A DNA stretch of 10,454 nt from an uncultured Arcobacter sp. (GTDB lineage Bacteria > Campylobacterota > Campylobacteria > Campylobacterales > Arcobacteraceae), in assembly GCA_913054415.1 (NCBI GenBank), contig CAJXII010000043.1:1-10454 (forward strand), written 5' to 3'. This document shows positions 1 through 6,131 of this stretch, piece after piece (position 1 is the stretch's first letter; every line of letters begins with the position of its first letter). The notes under the pieces were generated by a model. It did not search any database. It was not told the origin of the DNA and was given only the letters and a program-made list of their open reading frames with translations. The position numbers and the translations under genes are program-made.

Positions 1-201
1 GAAGATGAAAAACATAAACATAAAATAAGAGCAAAAGTTGAACACTCATTTGCTTTAATAAAAACACAGATGAAACAATCCACTACAAGGTTTATAGGAT
101 TGCTCAGGAATGACCTAAATTTTACCATAACTTGTATAGCCGCTAACCTAAAACTATTTGCCCATAAGAAAATAAAATTACAGAACGTTAGAATCAGATG
201 A
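1..201 (+). CDS. IS5-family DDE transposase, C-terminal fragment (cut by window edge)
   Basis: Frame 1 is open from the first base to a TGA at 199-201, giving 66 residues. The fragment carries the C-terminal signature of IS5-type DDE transposases, R-x3-E-x6-K: R10, E14 and K21 of the fragment, with E14 as the third acidic catalytic residue. The usual tyrosine three residues before R10 is a histidine here. It is followed by a conserved-looking tail (GLLRND, then AANLKLFA) that matches the family's closing helix. The enzyme would cut and rejoin the ends of its own element. The start and the first two catalytic aspartates are outside the window, so whether the gene is intact cannot be judged. 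Confidence 0.85.
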   Translation, partial: EDEKHKHKIRAKVEHSFALIKTQMKQSTTRFIGLLRNDLNFTITCIAANLKLFAHKKIKLQNVRIR

Positions 202-322
202 GAAAAATAGAGAATTATAGATCAATTTCAATTAGAATTAAGGTTAAAATGAAATTTGAGATGATGATTCGTGAGAAATATTTTTAAAAATCTTGAAAAT
301 TAGAATTGGAGAGATCTTGAAG

Positions 323-338
323 GTTGTGCAGTGGTCTC
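323..338 (+). repeat. Probable right terminal inverted repeat of the IS5-like element
   Basis: The 16 bases GTTGTGCAGTGGTCTC read as GAGACCACTGCACAAC on the other strand, in the style of IS5-family termini (GAGACC followed by a TGCA-containing stretch). The partner repeat is beyond the left edge, so the pairing is not shown. The exact end at 338 is supported by the next bases, ATAATGGCTTT. With a preceding G these would read Asp-Asn-Gly-Phe, the residues expected at that point in the interrupted DUF4143 gene. Confidence 0.6.
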
Positions 339-667
339 ATAATGGCTTTGTATCTCTAAGTTATAGTTTTTCAAGCAATAGTGGTAAACTTCTAGAAAAT
401 CTGGTATATACAGAATTAGTAAAAAATAATTTTGAAATACATTTTTATAATAAAAATTTTGAATGTGATTTTATTGTAAAAAAAGATAATAAAGTTATTG
501 CTATTCAAGTATGTTATGAACTCAATACAATGAATACAAAAAGAGAAGTTAAAGGGCTTGTTAAATTGCCATTTGATGTTGCTGAAAAATATATTATCAC
601 TTATAATCAATCAAAAAAAATAAATGATATTATAGTTATACCATTTTATGAATATTTTTTTAATTAG
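339..667 (+). pseudogene. DUF4143-containing AAA ATPase, 3' remnant severed by the IS
   Basis: About 109 residues of the C-terminal DUF4143 domain remain. Visible pieces are SGKLLENLVYTEL (the family's 'GrllEnlVf.eL'), then ECDFIV and IAIQVCYEL, which resemble the E-x-D...(Q/E)-x-(K/x) strand pattern of the restriction-endonuclease-like fold reported for this domain. A conserved TKRE and a closing IITYNQ...IVIPFYEYF follow. The whole N-terminal P-loop ATPase is absent. The reading frame can be extended back to a TTG at 293, but residues before the Asn-Gly-Phe triplet are encoded by the IS tail and do not belong to the family, so an expressed 124-residue product would be a chimera. The normal role of these ATPases is poorly defined. 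The remainder of the gene may lie on the far side of the IS or may be lost. Confidence 0.78.
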
Positions 668-683
668 TGAAGGAGACTGCAAA

Positions 684-705
684 TCTAAAGAATAATTTTT
701 TTAGA
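684..705. terminator. Weak A/T-rich hairpin between converging genes
   Basis: Bases 684-692 can pair with 697-705 around a TAAT loop: eight Watson-Crick pairs plus one G-T wobble when read on the plus strand. It lies in the 51-base gap between the end of the DUF4143 remnant and the end of plsC, where a terminator for either would be expected. There is no proper run of T after the stem on the plus strand, and only TTTG after it on the minus strand. It is A/T-rich in an A/T-rich genome, so it could be chance. Confidence 0.3.
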
Positions 706-718
706 AAATATAAATCAA

Positions 719-1396
719 CTATTTCAAATTAGCTTGTAAAGTCTCACCCATAAGCTTATGGGTATCTTCATACCAAGTTGTTTTCTTTTTGGCTTCAACA
801 CTTGGTAAAAAGATAACTTTAACTTTTCCACTTGATTGTTTCATATTTTGAGAATCCATAATCTCTCTTGTGCCTACAAGCACTACAGGTTGAACTTTAA
901 AATCAAATTTTTCAGCAATAAGTTTTGCTCCAACTTTAAATTTTCTAAGTTTTTTACCATCTGTTCGTGTTCCTTCAGGAAAAATAGCAATAGGTCTATT
1001 TTGCTCATATTTCTCTTTTGACTCTTTTAAAAGTTTAACTAAGCTACTTTTACTTTCCCTTTGAATAATTATCATCTTTGGTGCTTTTAGAATATGCCCA
1101 AACCAAGGTATTTTTGCTATCTCTTCTTTTGCTACCCAAGCTATATCTTTTGTATGCAAATACTCCATAACAATAATATCAAGTAAAGATTGATGATTCA
1201 TCATAATCATATTTGCTTCCTCATCAACTTTACCTACTATTTCTAGCTCTATACCCAAAAGTTTCATCTGCATAGCTGCCCAAGATCTTCTAATTGGTCT
1301 TGAATTTTTTCTAAATATATACATCAAAATAATAACTATCGATACTGTAAATGAAAATTGAACAATAGTCCATAATATTTTAACTCTTGCTAACAT
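719..1396 (-). CDS. plsC: 1-acyl-sn-glycerol-3-phosphate acyltransferase (PlsC)
   Basis: This 225-residue enzyme transfers an acyl group to lysophosphatidate to make phosphatidate, the branch point of membrane phospholipid synthesis, at the inner face of the cytoplasmic membrane. An N-terminal hydrophobic anchor covers about residues 7-27. The family's acyltransferase motifs appear in order: NHQSLLD (H68 and D73, the H-x4-D catalytic pair), IIIQRES around R113, FPEGTR at 139-144 (glycerophosphate binding), and VQPVVLVGT at 168-176. Length is close to normal for the family. It is the last gene of the minus-strand operon, and its ATG lies 17 bases inside the end of the gene before it, which suggests translational coupling. 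An AGGATGGA stretch lies somewhat far upstream of the ATG (about 10 bases). Confidence 0.93.
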   Translation of the reverse strand: MLARVKILWTIVQFSFTVSIVIILMYIFRKNSRPIRRSWAAMQMKLLGIELEIVGKVDEEANMIMMNHQSLLDIIVMEYLHTKDIAWVAKEEIAKIPWFGHILKAPKMIIIQRESKSSLVKLLKESKEKYEQNRPIAIFPEGTRTDGKKLRKFKVGAKLIAEKFDFKVQPVVLVGTREIMDSQNMKQSSGKVKVIFLPSVEAKKKTTWYEDTHKLMGETLQANLK

Positions 1397-2462
1397 CTTT
1401 TTTAATCCATCCTATATTTTTATTTGGAAATAATACTTTTATAAAGTTTTTATTTTGATACAATATCTCCACTTTTGTATCTTTTTTTATGATCCTAAAT
1501 ATTGTAGATGTTTTAGTAGGCAAAACATATACATTGATACCTGGCTTTAGATTTATAGTTTTATTTGGTATCATCAATAAACCCAACAATACTAGAAAAA
1601 TCAAAGCTAACAAAAGTGATAATTTATATTTTGTCCTTACAAATACCAATAAAAATATCAAAAACAACATCAAATAAAACATCTTTTTATAAAATATAAA
1701 ATCATTATCATGAGGATTGATATCAAACTGTGTGCTTATTAGATCCTCTTCAAGATTGATAGGTAAAACCACATTGGTTAATGACTCTGTAGTAGGATTA
1801 TAATAATCAAAATTGATATTTTTTAGATGATTTGGGACAATCATATAGTAAAATATCTCCTGAAATTCTCCATCATCTTGTATATCTTTGATCCCTTGAT
1901 CTTCGATTGTATTGATATGAAACTCTTCAAGATTACTATTTTTAGCTCGTATATTTGCTACAACCATAAGCATTTTATTATCGTATTGACTAACTTTTAC
2001 ATTTTTTACCATAAGATCATCTGCTATGATTTTTGAAAATCTCTCTTGTTTAATAGCTACTTTTCTAAAAATTATATCAACAGGTGGTAAACTTATAGAT
2101 TTAACCTCATCTTCATCATTATATAAAGAAAGTTTTATAGTTGGTAAAACAAACTGTTTATCTTGTGCTTTAAAATGTATCTGTGTAGTATATCTGTTAT
2201 TAAGATGTTTTTGCCACACAATATTATCGTCTAAAATAATAATATTTTTTTCACCCTCAAATGTTGTAATAAGTGAATTATATTTATCTGGATTTGTTAA
2301 TATGATAGCTTCTATATTAACTTTAAATCGTTGTTGTGTATATACTATTTTAGGATAAGAAAGATATTTGATATATAGCTCTTTGCTACTAATATCTTGT
2401 GCATTTAATATAGTAATATTATAAAAAAAGATAAAAATAACAGATATAAAAAATTTATACAT
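1380..2462 (-). CDS. Exported two-helix membrane protein with C-terminal SH3-like domain, function unknown
   Basis: This is a 360-residue protein. An N-terminal hydrophobic signal sequence (about 1-21, ending LNAQ) is followed by a large, mostly beta-strand-patterned region (about 25-255). That region includes a stretch (about 35-135) reminiscent of BatD/Ig-like periplasmic modules (YPKIVYTQQRFKVNIEA, then QFVLPTIKLSLY). A membrane hairpin follows (helices about 259-275 and 281-298 joined by the basic RTKYK). The tail (about 305-356, NVYVLPTKTS...VEILYQNKNFIKVLF...GWI) looks like a bacterial SH3 domain. By the positive-inside rule both the beta region and the SH3-like tail would face the periplasm. 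SH3-like tails often bind peptidoglycan or peptides, but no substrate is shown here. It starts 26 bases after purQ with only a weak GGATA ribosome site and overlaps plsC. As I recall, C. jejuni Cj0515, annotated as periplasmic, occupies the same place. A precise function cannot be assigned. Confidence 0.85.
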   Translation of the reverse strand: MYKFFISVIFIFFYNITILNAQDISSKELYIKYLSYPKIVYTQQRFKVNIEAIILTNPDKYNSLITTFEGEKNIIILDDNIVWQKHLNNRYTTQIHFKAQDKQFVLPTIKLSLYNDEDEVKSISLPPVDIIFRKVAIKQERFSKIIADDLMVKNVKVSQYDNKMLMVVANIRAKNSNLEEFHINTIEDQGIKDIQDDGEFQEIFYYMIVPNHLKNINFDYYNPTTESLTNVVLPINLEEDLISTQFDINPHDNDFIFYKKMFYLMLFLIFLLVFVRTKYKLSLLLALIFLVLLGLLMIPNKTINLKPGINVYVLPTKTSTIFRIIKKDTKVEILYQNKNFIKVLFPNKNIGWIKKDVSKS

Positions 2463-2488
2463 AGTTTATATCCATTATCATAAAATAA

Positions 2489-3160
2489 TTATTTCAAAAA
2501 ACCTTGAAGCATTTTTACACCATCATCACAACCCAAAAGAGTCTCTATTGCTCTTTCTGGATGAGGCATCAATCCAAATACATTTTTTTGCTTATTGCAA
2601 ACTCCTGCTATTTGATCAACACTTCCATTTAATACTTGATTTACCCCATTTTCATCACAATACTGAAGTAAAATTTGTCCATTTGCTTTAAGCTCTTCAA
2701 GTCCCTTATCATCTATAAAATAACTTCCATCATGGTGTGCTACAGGGATATTAATAATATCGCCTTTATTTAACTCTTGAAGAAATACATTATCATTATT
2801 TACAACTTTTAGATGATGGTATTTTGAGATAAAATGTAGATTGTCATTTCTTTTTAAAGCACCAGGAAGTAATCTGGTTTCTGTTAAGATTTGAAAACCA
2901 TTACATATACCCAATACATTACCACCATTGTTGGCATACTCTTTTATAGATTTCATAATAGGTGCTAATTTTGCCAATGCTCCACTTCGTAAATAATCCC
3001 CATAAGAGAACCCACCAGGTATCACTACAAGTTTTGTATTTGGATCTATATTAGTATCTTTATACCAAACTATTTTTACCTCTGCACCTAGTTTTTCAAA
3101 AGCATATTTTGTGTCATACTCACAATTTGTTCCGGGAAATTGTAGGACTGTTACTAACAT
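2489..3160 (-). CDS. purQ: Phosphoribosylformylglycinamidine synthase, glutaminase subunit PurQ
   Basis: PurQ (223 residues) hydrolyses glutamine and passes ammonia to PurL, which turns FGAR into FGAM in the fourth step of purine synthesis. It is a class I glutamine amidotransferase. The nucleophile is C86 in GICNGFQIL, the catalytic His and Glu are H200 and E202 in PHPER, and the N-terminus (VLQFPGTNCEYD) and PGGFSYGDYLRSGA (48-61) are typical of PurQ. Length is normal for the small-subunit form, which works with PurS and a small PurL rather than the fused large PurL. The ribosome site (GAAGAG) lies within the end of purS, three bases separate the two genes, and the subunits are thus made together. 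No purL is in the window. Confidence 0.97.
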   Translation of the reverse strand: MLVTVLQFPGTNCEYDTKYAFEKLGAEVKIVWYKDTNIDPNTKLVVIPGGFSYGDYLRSGALAKLAPIMKSIKEYANNGGNVLGICNGFQILTETRLLPGALKRNDNLHFISKYHHLKVVNNDNVFLQELNKGDIINIPVAHHDGSYFIDDKGLEELKANGQILLQYCDENGVNQVLNGSVDQIAGVCNKQKNVFGLMPHPERAIETLLGCDDGVKMLQGFLK

Positions 3161-3163
3161 TTT

Positions 3164-3409
3164 TTACTCTTCTATTAATATATCGTAATCTTCGATTACT
3201 GTATTTGCTAACAATTGCTCACACATCTTTGCAACTTGCTCTTGTGCTTCATCTTTTGTAGCACAGTTTAGTTCCATAATTATTTGTTTTCCAATTCTTA
3301 CATCTTGAACAATATTTTTAAATCCAACAGTATCTAATGTATGATGTGTAGCTTTACCTGCACTATCTAAAACACCTTTTTTTAATCCTATATTTATAAT
3401 CGCTTTCAT
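3164..3409 (-). CDS. purS: Phosphoribosylformylglycinamidine synthase subunit PurS
   Basis: PurS is a small (81-residue) protein that bridges PurQ and PurL in the multi-subunit FGAM synthase. It matches the family in size and in its characteristic phrases: KKGVLDSAGKATHHTL near residues 10-25, then VRIGKQIIMEL, and a C-terminal helix and strand ending DYDILIEE. It sits between purC and purQ as in other bacteria with the three-part enzyme. The ribosome site AAAGGAAGAAG directly precedes the ATG and overlaps the stop of purC. Confidence 0.95.
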   Translation of the reverse strand: MKAIINIGLKKGVLDSAGKATHHTLDTVGFKNIVQDVRIGKQIIMELNCATKDEAQEQVAKMCEQLLANTVIEDYDILIEE

Positions 3410-3418
3410 CTTCTTCCT

Positions 3419-4132
3419 TTAGTTTTCCATTATTCTTTTTAATACATTTTCATAAGCTACTTTTAGACCACCTAAACCTTGTCTAAATCTATCTTTATCC
3501 ATCTTTTCTCCAGATTGAATATCCCAAAATCTACAGTTATCAGGGCTAATCTCATCTATTAAGATAATATTACCATCCATATCTTTTCCAAACTCCAATT
3601 TAAAATCTACAAGTTTTAAACCTTTATCAAAAAAGTATGGTTTTAAGATATCATTAATCTGTCTTGCCATCCTTCTTAATTTATCTAACTCATCTTGATA
3701 ATCTACCAATCCTAAGATTAAAGCATGTTGATCATTTAGTTTTGGATCACCTAACTCATCATTTTTATAATCAAACTCTACTAGAGTAAAAGGCAGGACC
3801 GTTCCATCTTCTATTCCTAGATTTTTAGATAAACTTCCTGTTGCAATATTTCTTACAATTACTTCTATTAGAATCACATCACATCTTTTATGAAGCATAT
3901 TGTTATCATCTATCATCTCTACAAAATGTGTAGGGATACCATTTGATGCCAAAAGTTTAAAAAGCTCAGTTGAAATTTTGTTATTTAATGCACCTTTTCC
4001 AGCTTCACTTGATTTTTTCTCACCATTAAATGCTGTAAGAGAGTCTTTAAATTCAGATATCAAAAGATTTTGATCTTCAGTCTCCCAAATCTTTTTTGCT
4101 TTTCCCTCGTATAATAAATTAGTTTTTTTCAT
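3419..4132 (-). CDS. purC: SAICAR synthetase (phosphoribosylaminoimidazole-succinocarboxamide synthase)
   Basis: PurC joins aspartate to CAIR using ATP to make SAICAR. The N-terminal ATP-binding lobe begins LLYEGKAKKIWET and continues with ISEFKDSLTAFNGEK. The two family signatures are present near the C-terminus: LVDFKLEFG (about 174-182) and DEISPDNCRFWD (about 193-204); EVIVRNIATGSL is also typical. I place the start at the ATG at 4132, giving 237 residues. A TTG codon immediately before it at 4135 would add one residue, but AGGAGA is six bases from the ATG and only three from the TTG. The ribosome site overlaps the stop of ctpA, so the two are probably translated from one message. Length is normal. 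Confidence 0.97.
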   Translation of the reverse strand: MKKTNLLYEGKAKKIWETEDQNLLISEFKDSLTAFNGEKKSSEAGKGALNNKISTELFKLLASNGIPTHFVEMIDDNNMLHKRCDVILIEVIVRNIATGSLSKNLGIEDGTVLPFTLVEFDYKNDELGDPKLNDQHALILGLVDYQDELDKLRRMARQINDILKPYFFDKGLKLVDFKLEFGKDMDGNIILIDEISPDNCRFWDIQSGEKMDKDRFRQGLGGLKVAYENVLKRIMEN

Positions 4133-4142
4133 CAATACTCTC

Positions 4143-5417
4143 CTATTTATGTGTTAAAATCAAAGCTTTTAAAATATCACTTGCAACTTTTAGTTGATTG
4201 TCATTATTTAGATCTTCTGGTGTGATAATATTTTTCTTAGATATTTTGTTAGCTTTTTTATGTTTTTTCTTTTTATCAACTTTTGCTAATTCAACTTTTA
4301 GATGTTTTTTCAAATCTTTCTCTTTGATACTAAAGCTATCATTCTCTTTTGTTGGCACTTTTCCAGGATATGCAATAATATCTGGAGTTACACCTTTTGC
4401 TTGAATTGTTCTTCCACTTGGTAAGTAATATCTTGCTATTGTAATTTTTATAGATTCTGTATTTTGATCATTTAGTGGTAATACAACTTGCACAGATCCT
4501 TTTCCAAATGTTTTCTCACCGATTAAAACTGCTCTTTTTAGATCTTGTAATGCACCACTTACAATCTCACTAGCACTAGCACTTCCACCATTTACCAATA
4601 CAACCATAGGAACTTTTGTCATAGTTGTTTGTTTTTTAGCTTTATAAACTTTGTTTTCTGCTTTATCTCTTCCTTTTTGCGATACTATAATACCTTTATC
4701 TACAAACATATCTACAGTTTTGATAGCTTGATCTAATGAACCACCTGGGTTATTTCTAAGATCTAAGATAATCCCTTTTGATTTTTTATGTTTTTTTAGT
4801 ATAGCTTTTAACTCTTTTGCTACTTTATTATCAAATGATGATATTCTGATATATAAAATATCTCCCATAGTTTTTGATGTAACAGATTTAACTTTAATAA
4901 TCCCTCTTATTATCTTAATCTTAAGTGGTTTTTGCTCCCCTTTTCTTACTACAGTTAATACTATAGGAGTTCCCTTTTTCCCTCTCATTAAAGATACTGC
5001 ATCATTTAGAGTCATTTTTAAAGTAGATTTATCATCTATTTTTAATATTATATCTCCAGATTTAATCCCAGCTTTTTTAGCAGGTGTATCATCTATAGGT
5101 GAAATAACAGTTAAAGCACCATCTTTCATCCCAACTACAATACCTAATCCACCAAATTCACCTTTCATTTGAATCTTAAACTCTTTGTAATATTTTTTAT
5201 CCATAAAAGAAGAGTGAGCATCTAACTCACCCATCAAACCTTTGATCGCTTTATTTACGATCTGGTTTAACTTCAAAGGATCTACATATATCTGTTCAAC
5301 TGCTCCTATTACTTTTTGAAGTTTTGCCAATGACTCATATCTTGTTGGAGTATTATTATCTTGTCCAAATAGATTTAAAGACAATACCAACACCATAGCT
5401 AATAAATATTTATACAC
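4143..5417 (-). CDS. ctpA: C-terminal processing peptidase, S41 family (CtpA/CtpB type)
   Basis: This is a 424-residue exported serine protease. A short signal or anchor sequence covers about 1-18, a helical region about 25-85, and a PDZ domain about 86-170 (GEFGGLGIVVG...KAGIKSGDIILKID). The S41 core follows. By spacing with B. subtilis CtpB, the catalytic residues are S281 in NGGSASASEI, K306 in GKGSVQ and Q310. It would trim periplasmic proteins at their C-termini. Residues about 376-396 form a lysine-rich low-complexity stretch near the end, an unusual accent for this domain. The start is a GTG at 5417, chosen because AAAGGA lies seven bases upstream and it gives a full signal sequence; the next Met (residue 8) would truncate it. 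It is the first gene of the minus-strand operon; C. jejuni Cj0511 holds the same position as I recall. Confidence 0.94.
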   Translation of the reverse strand: MYKYLLAMVLVLSLNLFGQDNNTPTRYESLAKLQKVIGAVEQIYVDPLKLNQIVNKAIKGLMGELDAHSSFMDKKYYKEFKIQMKGEFGGLGIVVGMKDGALTVISPIDDTPAKKAGIKSGDIILKIDDKSTLKMTLNDAVSLMRGKKGTPIVLTVVRKGEQKPLKIKIIRGIIKVKSVTSKTMGDILYIRISSFDNKVAKELKAILKKHKKSKGIILDLRNNPGGSLDQAIKTVDMFVDKGIIVSQKGRDKAENKVYKAKKQTTMTKVPMVVLVNGGSASASEIVSGALQDLKRAVLIGEKTFGKGSVQVVLPLNDQNTESIKITIARYYLPSGRTIQAKGVTPDIIAYPGKVPTKENDSFSIKEKDLKKHLKVELAKVDKKKKHKKANKISKKNIITPEDLNNDNQLKVASDILKALILTHK

Positions 5418-5462
5418 TACCCTATCCTTTTATTATGAAATTTGTTCTTTTTTGAGTCGTTT

Positions 5463-5468
5463 ATTATA
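5463..5468 (-). promoter_or_regulatory. Likely -10 element for the ctpA-pur-plsC operon
   Basis: On the minus strand these bases read TATAAT, a perfect sigma-70 -10 hexamer, within AAGATATAATAAACG. Transcription would start near 5456, leaving about 40 bases before the GTG of ctpA. No clear -35 box is seen, only T/A-rich sequence upstream, which is usual for the main sigma factor of Campylobacterota. Chance matches are common in A/T-rich DNA, but the position is right. Confidence 0.5.
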
Positions 5469-5496
5469 TCTTAAACTAAATAATAGTATCATTAAG

Positions 5497-5510
5497 GAGT
5501 ATTATTACTC
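5497..5510. promoter_or_regulatory. Small palindrome in the divergent promoter region (possible operator)
   Basis: The sequence GAGTATTATTACTC is an inverted repeat with five-base arms (GAGTA and TACTC) and a TTAT centre. It lies between the putative minus-strand -10 and the putative plus-strand -10, so a bound regulator could affect both operons. The arms are short and I do not recognise a known box (it is not a clear Fur or PerR site), so this is only a candidate. Confidence 0.22.
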
Positions 5511-5514
5511 TACG

Positions 5515-5520
5515 GATAAT
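5515..5520 (+). promoter_or_regulatory. Possible -10 element for the yfgM-like/coaX/hisG operon
   Basis: GATAAT within TACGGATAATTTATAAAC resembles a -10 hexamer and would start transcription near 5527, giving a leader of about 18 bases. AAGGAA at 5531-5536 provides the ribosome site, eight bases before the ATG at 5545. No convincing -35 is seen. Confidence 0.38.
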
Positions 5521-5544
5521 TTATAAACAAAAGGAACATAAAAA

Positions 5545-6126
5545 ATGAGTTTAAAAGAAAATGTTGATTTGATAAAAGATGGGATCTCAACTGAAGAGAA
5601 ATTTTTTGAAAGTTTTTTTAAAGTTGAAAAATTTTGGAAAAAATATAAGATAGCTATTATTGGTATAGGTGTAATAGTTATCATATCACTTTTGGGATTA
5701 CAAATCAAAAACTATATAGTTACTAAAAACAATATGGAAGCGAATAATGCTTTTAATACACTATTAGAAAATCCAAATGATGCAAAAGCAAAAGCTATCT
5801 TAAAAGATAAAAATCTAAAATTATTACAACTAGCACAATATATCAATAGTGCAAAAACAGGTAAATCTGTAAATGTTAATATAAAATATATAAAAGAGTT
5901 GGCACAATATAGTGTGGCTTTGGAAAATAATGATATAGCAAAAATCGAGAAACTAAGACTAAATCAAGATTTTTTACTTGAGGATTATGCTACATTTGAA
6001 CTAGCTTTGATACAAGCACTAAATAAAGAGTATTCAAAAGCAAAAAATACTTTAAAAACTATACCTGCTAACTCTCCTGTAGCTCAGTCAAGTGCAAAAT
6101 TACAACATTTTTTATTATCTAAATAA
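5545..6126 (+). CDS. YfgM-like membrane-anchored TPR-fold protein
   Basis: This 193-residue protein has the plan of E. coli YfgM. A short cytoplasmic head is rich in charge (about 1-35, ending KVEKFWKKYK), one transmembrane helix covers about 36-54, and a helical periplasmic domain with TPR-like pairs fills the rest. The end, LEDYATFELALIQALNKEY followed by SKAKNTLKTI, has the alternating helix pattern of the TPR_21 domain and resembles the YfgM tail in spacing. YfgM associates with the Sec translocon and periplasmic chaperones in E. coli; that role here is inference. The next gene, five bases away, is a beta-propeller lipoprotein, which repeats the E. coli yfgM-bamB pairing. It is first in the plus-strand operon, with a clear ribosome site AAGGAA. 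Sequence similarity by eye is weak, so the assignment rests on architecture and context. Confidence 0.68.
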   Translation: MSLKENVDLIKDGISTEEKFFESFFKVEKFWKKYKIAIIGIGVIVIISLLGLQIKNYIVTKNNMEANNAFNTLLENPNDAKAKAILKDKNLKLLQLAQYINSAKTGKSVNVNIKYIKELAQYSVALENNDIAKIEKLRLNQDFLLEDYATFELALIQALNKEYSKAKNTLKTIPANSPVAQSSAKLQHFLLSK

Positions 6127-6131
6127 TTGCT

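Larger units (their letters stand above)
1..338 (+). mobile_element. IS5-like insertion sequence, right (3') part only
   Basis: This is the 3' portion of an insertion sequence that continues beyond the left edge of the window. It consists of the transposase C-terminus (to 201), about 120 bases of A/T-rich non-coding tail, and a probable terminal inverted repeat ending at 338. The right boundary is inferred from two facts that agree. GTGGTCTC at 331-338, read from outside, is GAGACCAC, a start typical of many IS5-family ends. Homology to an interrupted DUF4143 gene also resumes exactly at 339. The tail (202-322) contains a 12-base perfect A/T palindrome at 280-291 but no other gene. The left end and target duplication lie outside the window, so the family and subgroup are provisional. 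Confidence 0.72.

Noticed and set aside
280..291. Perfect 12-base palindrome of A and T in the IS tail
   Set aside because: It is only A/T and lies in very A/T-rich sequence, with no loop or T-run to make a convincing terminator; probably chance.
836..1021. Plus-strand open frame opposite plsC
   Set aside because: It lies wholly antisense to a well-supported acyltransferase, has no ribosome site and shows low-complexity composition; it is a shadow of plsC.
2026..2358. Plus-strand open frame of 110 codons within the SH3-like protein gene
   Set aside because: The minus-strand gene has a signal sequence, membrane hairpin and SH3-like tail and fits the operon. The antisense frame shows no domain and no start signals.
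4132..4135. TTG immediately before the purC ATG as the start
   Set aside because: It would sit only three bases from the AGGAGA ribosome site, whereas the ATG next to it has proper spacing, so the ATG is preferred.
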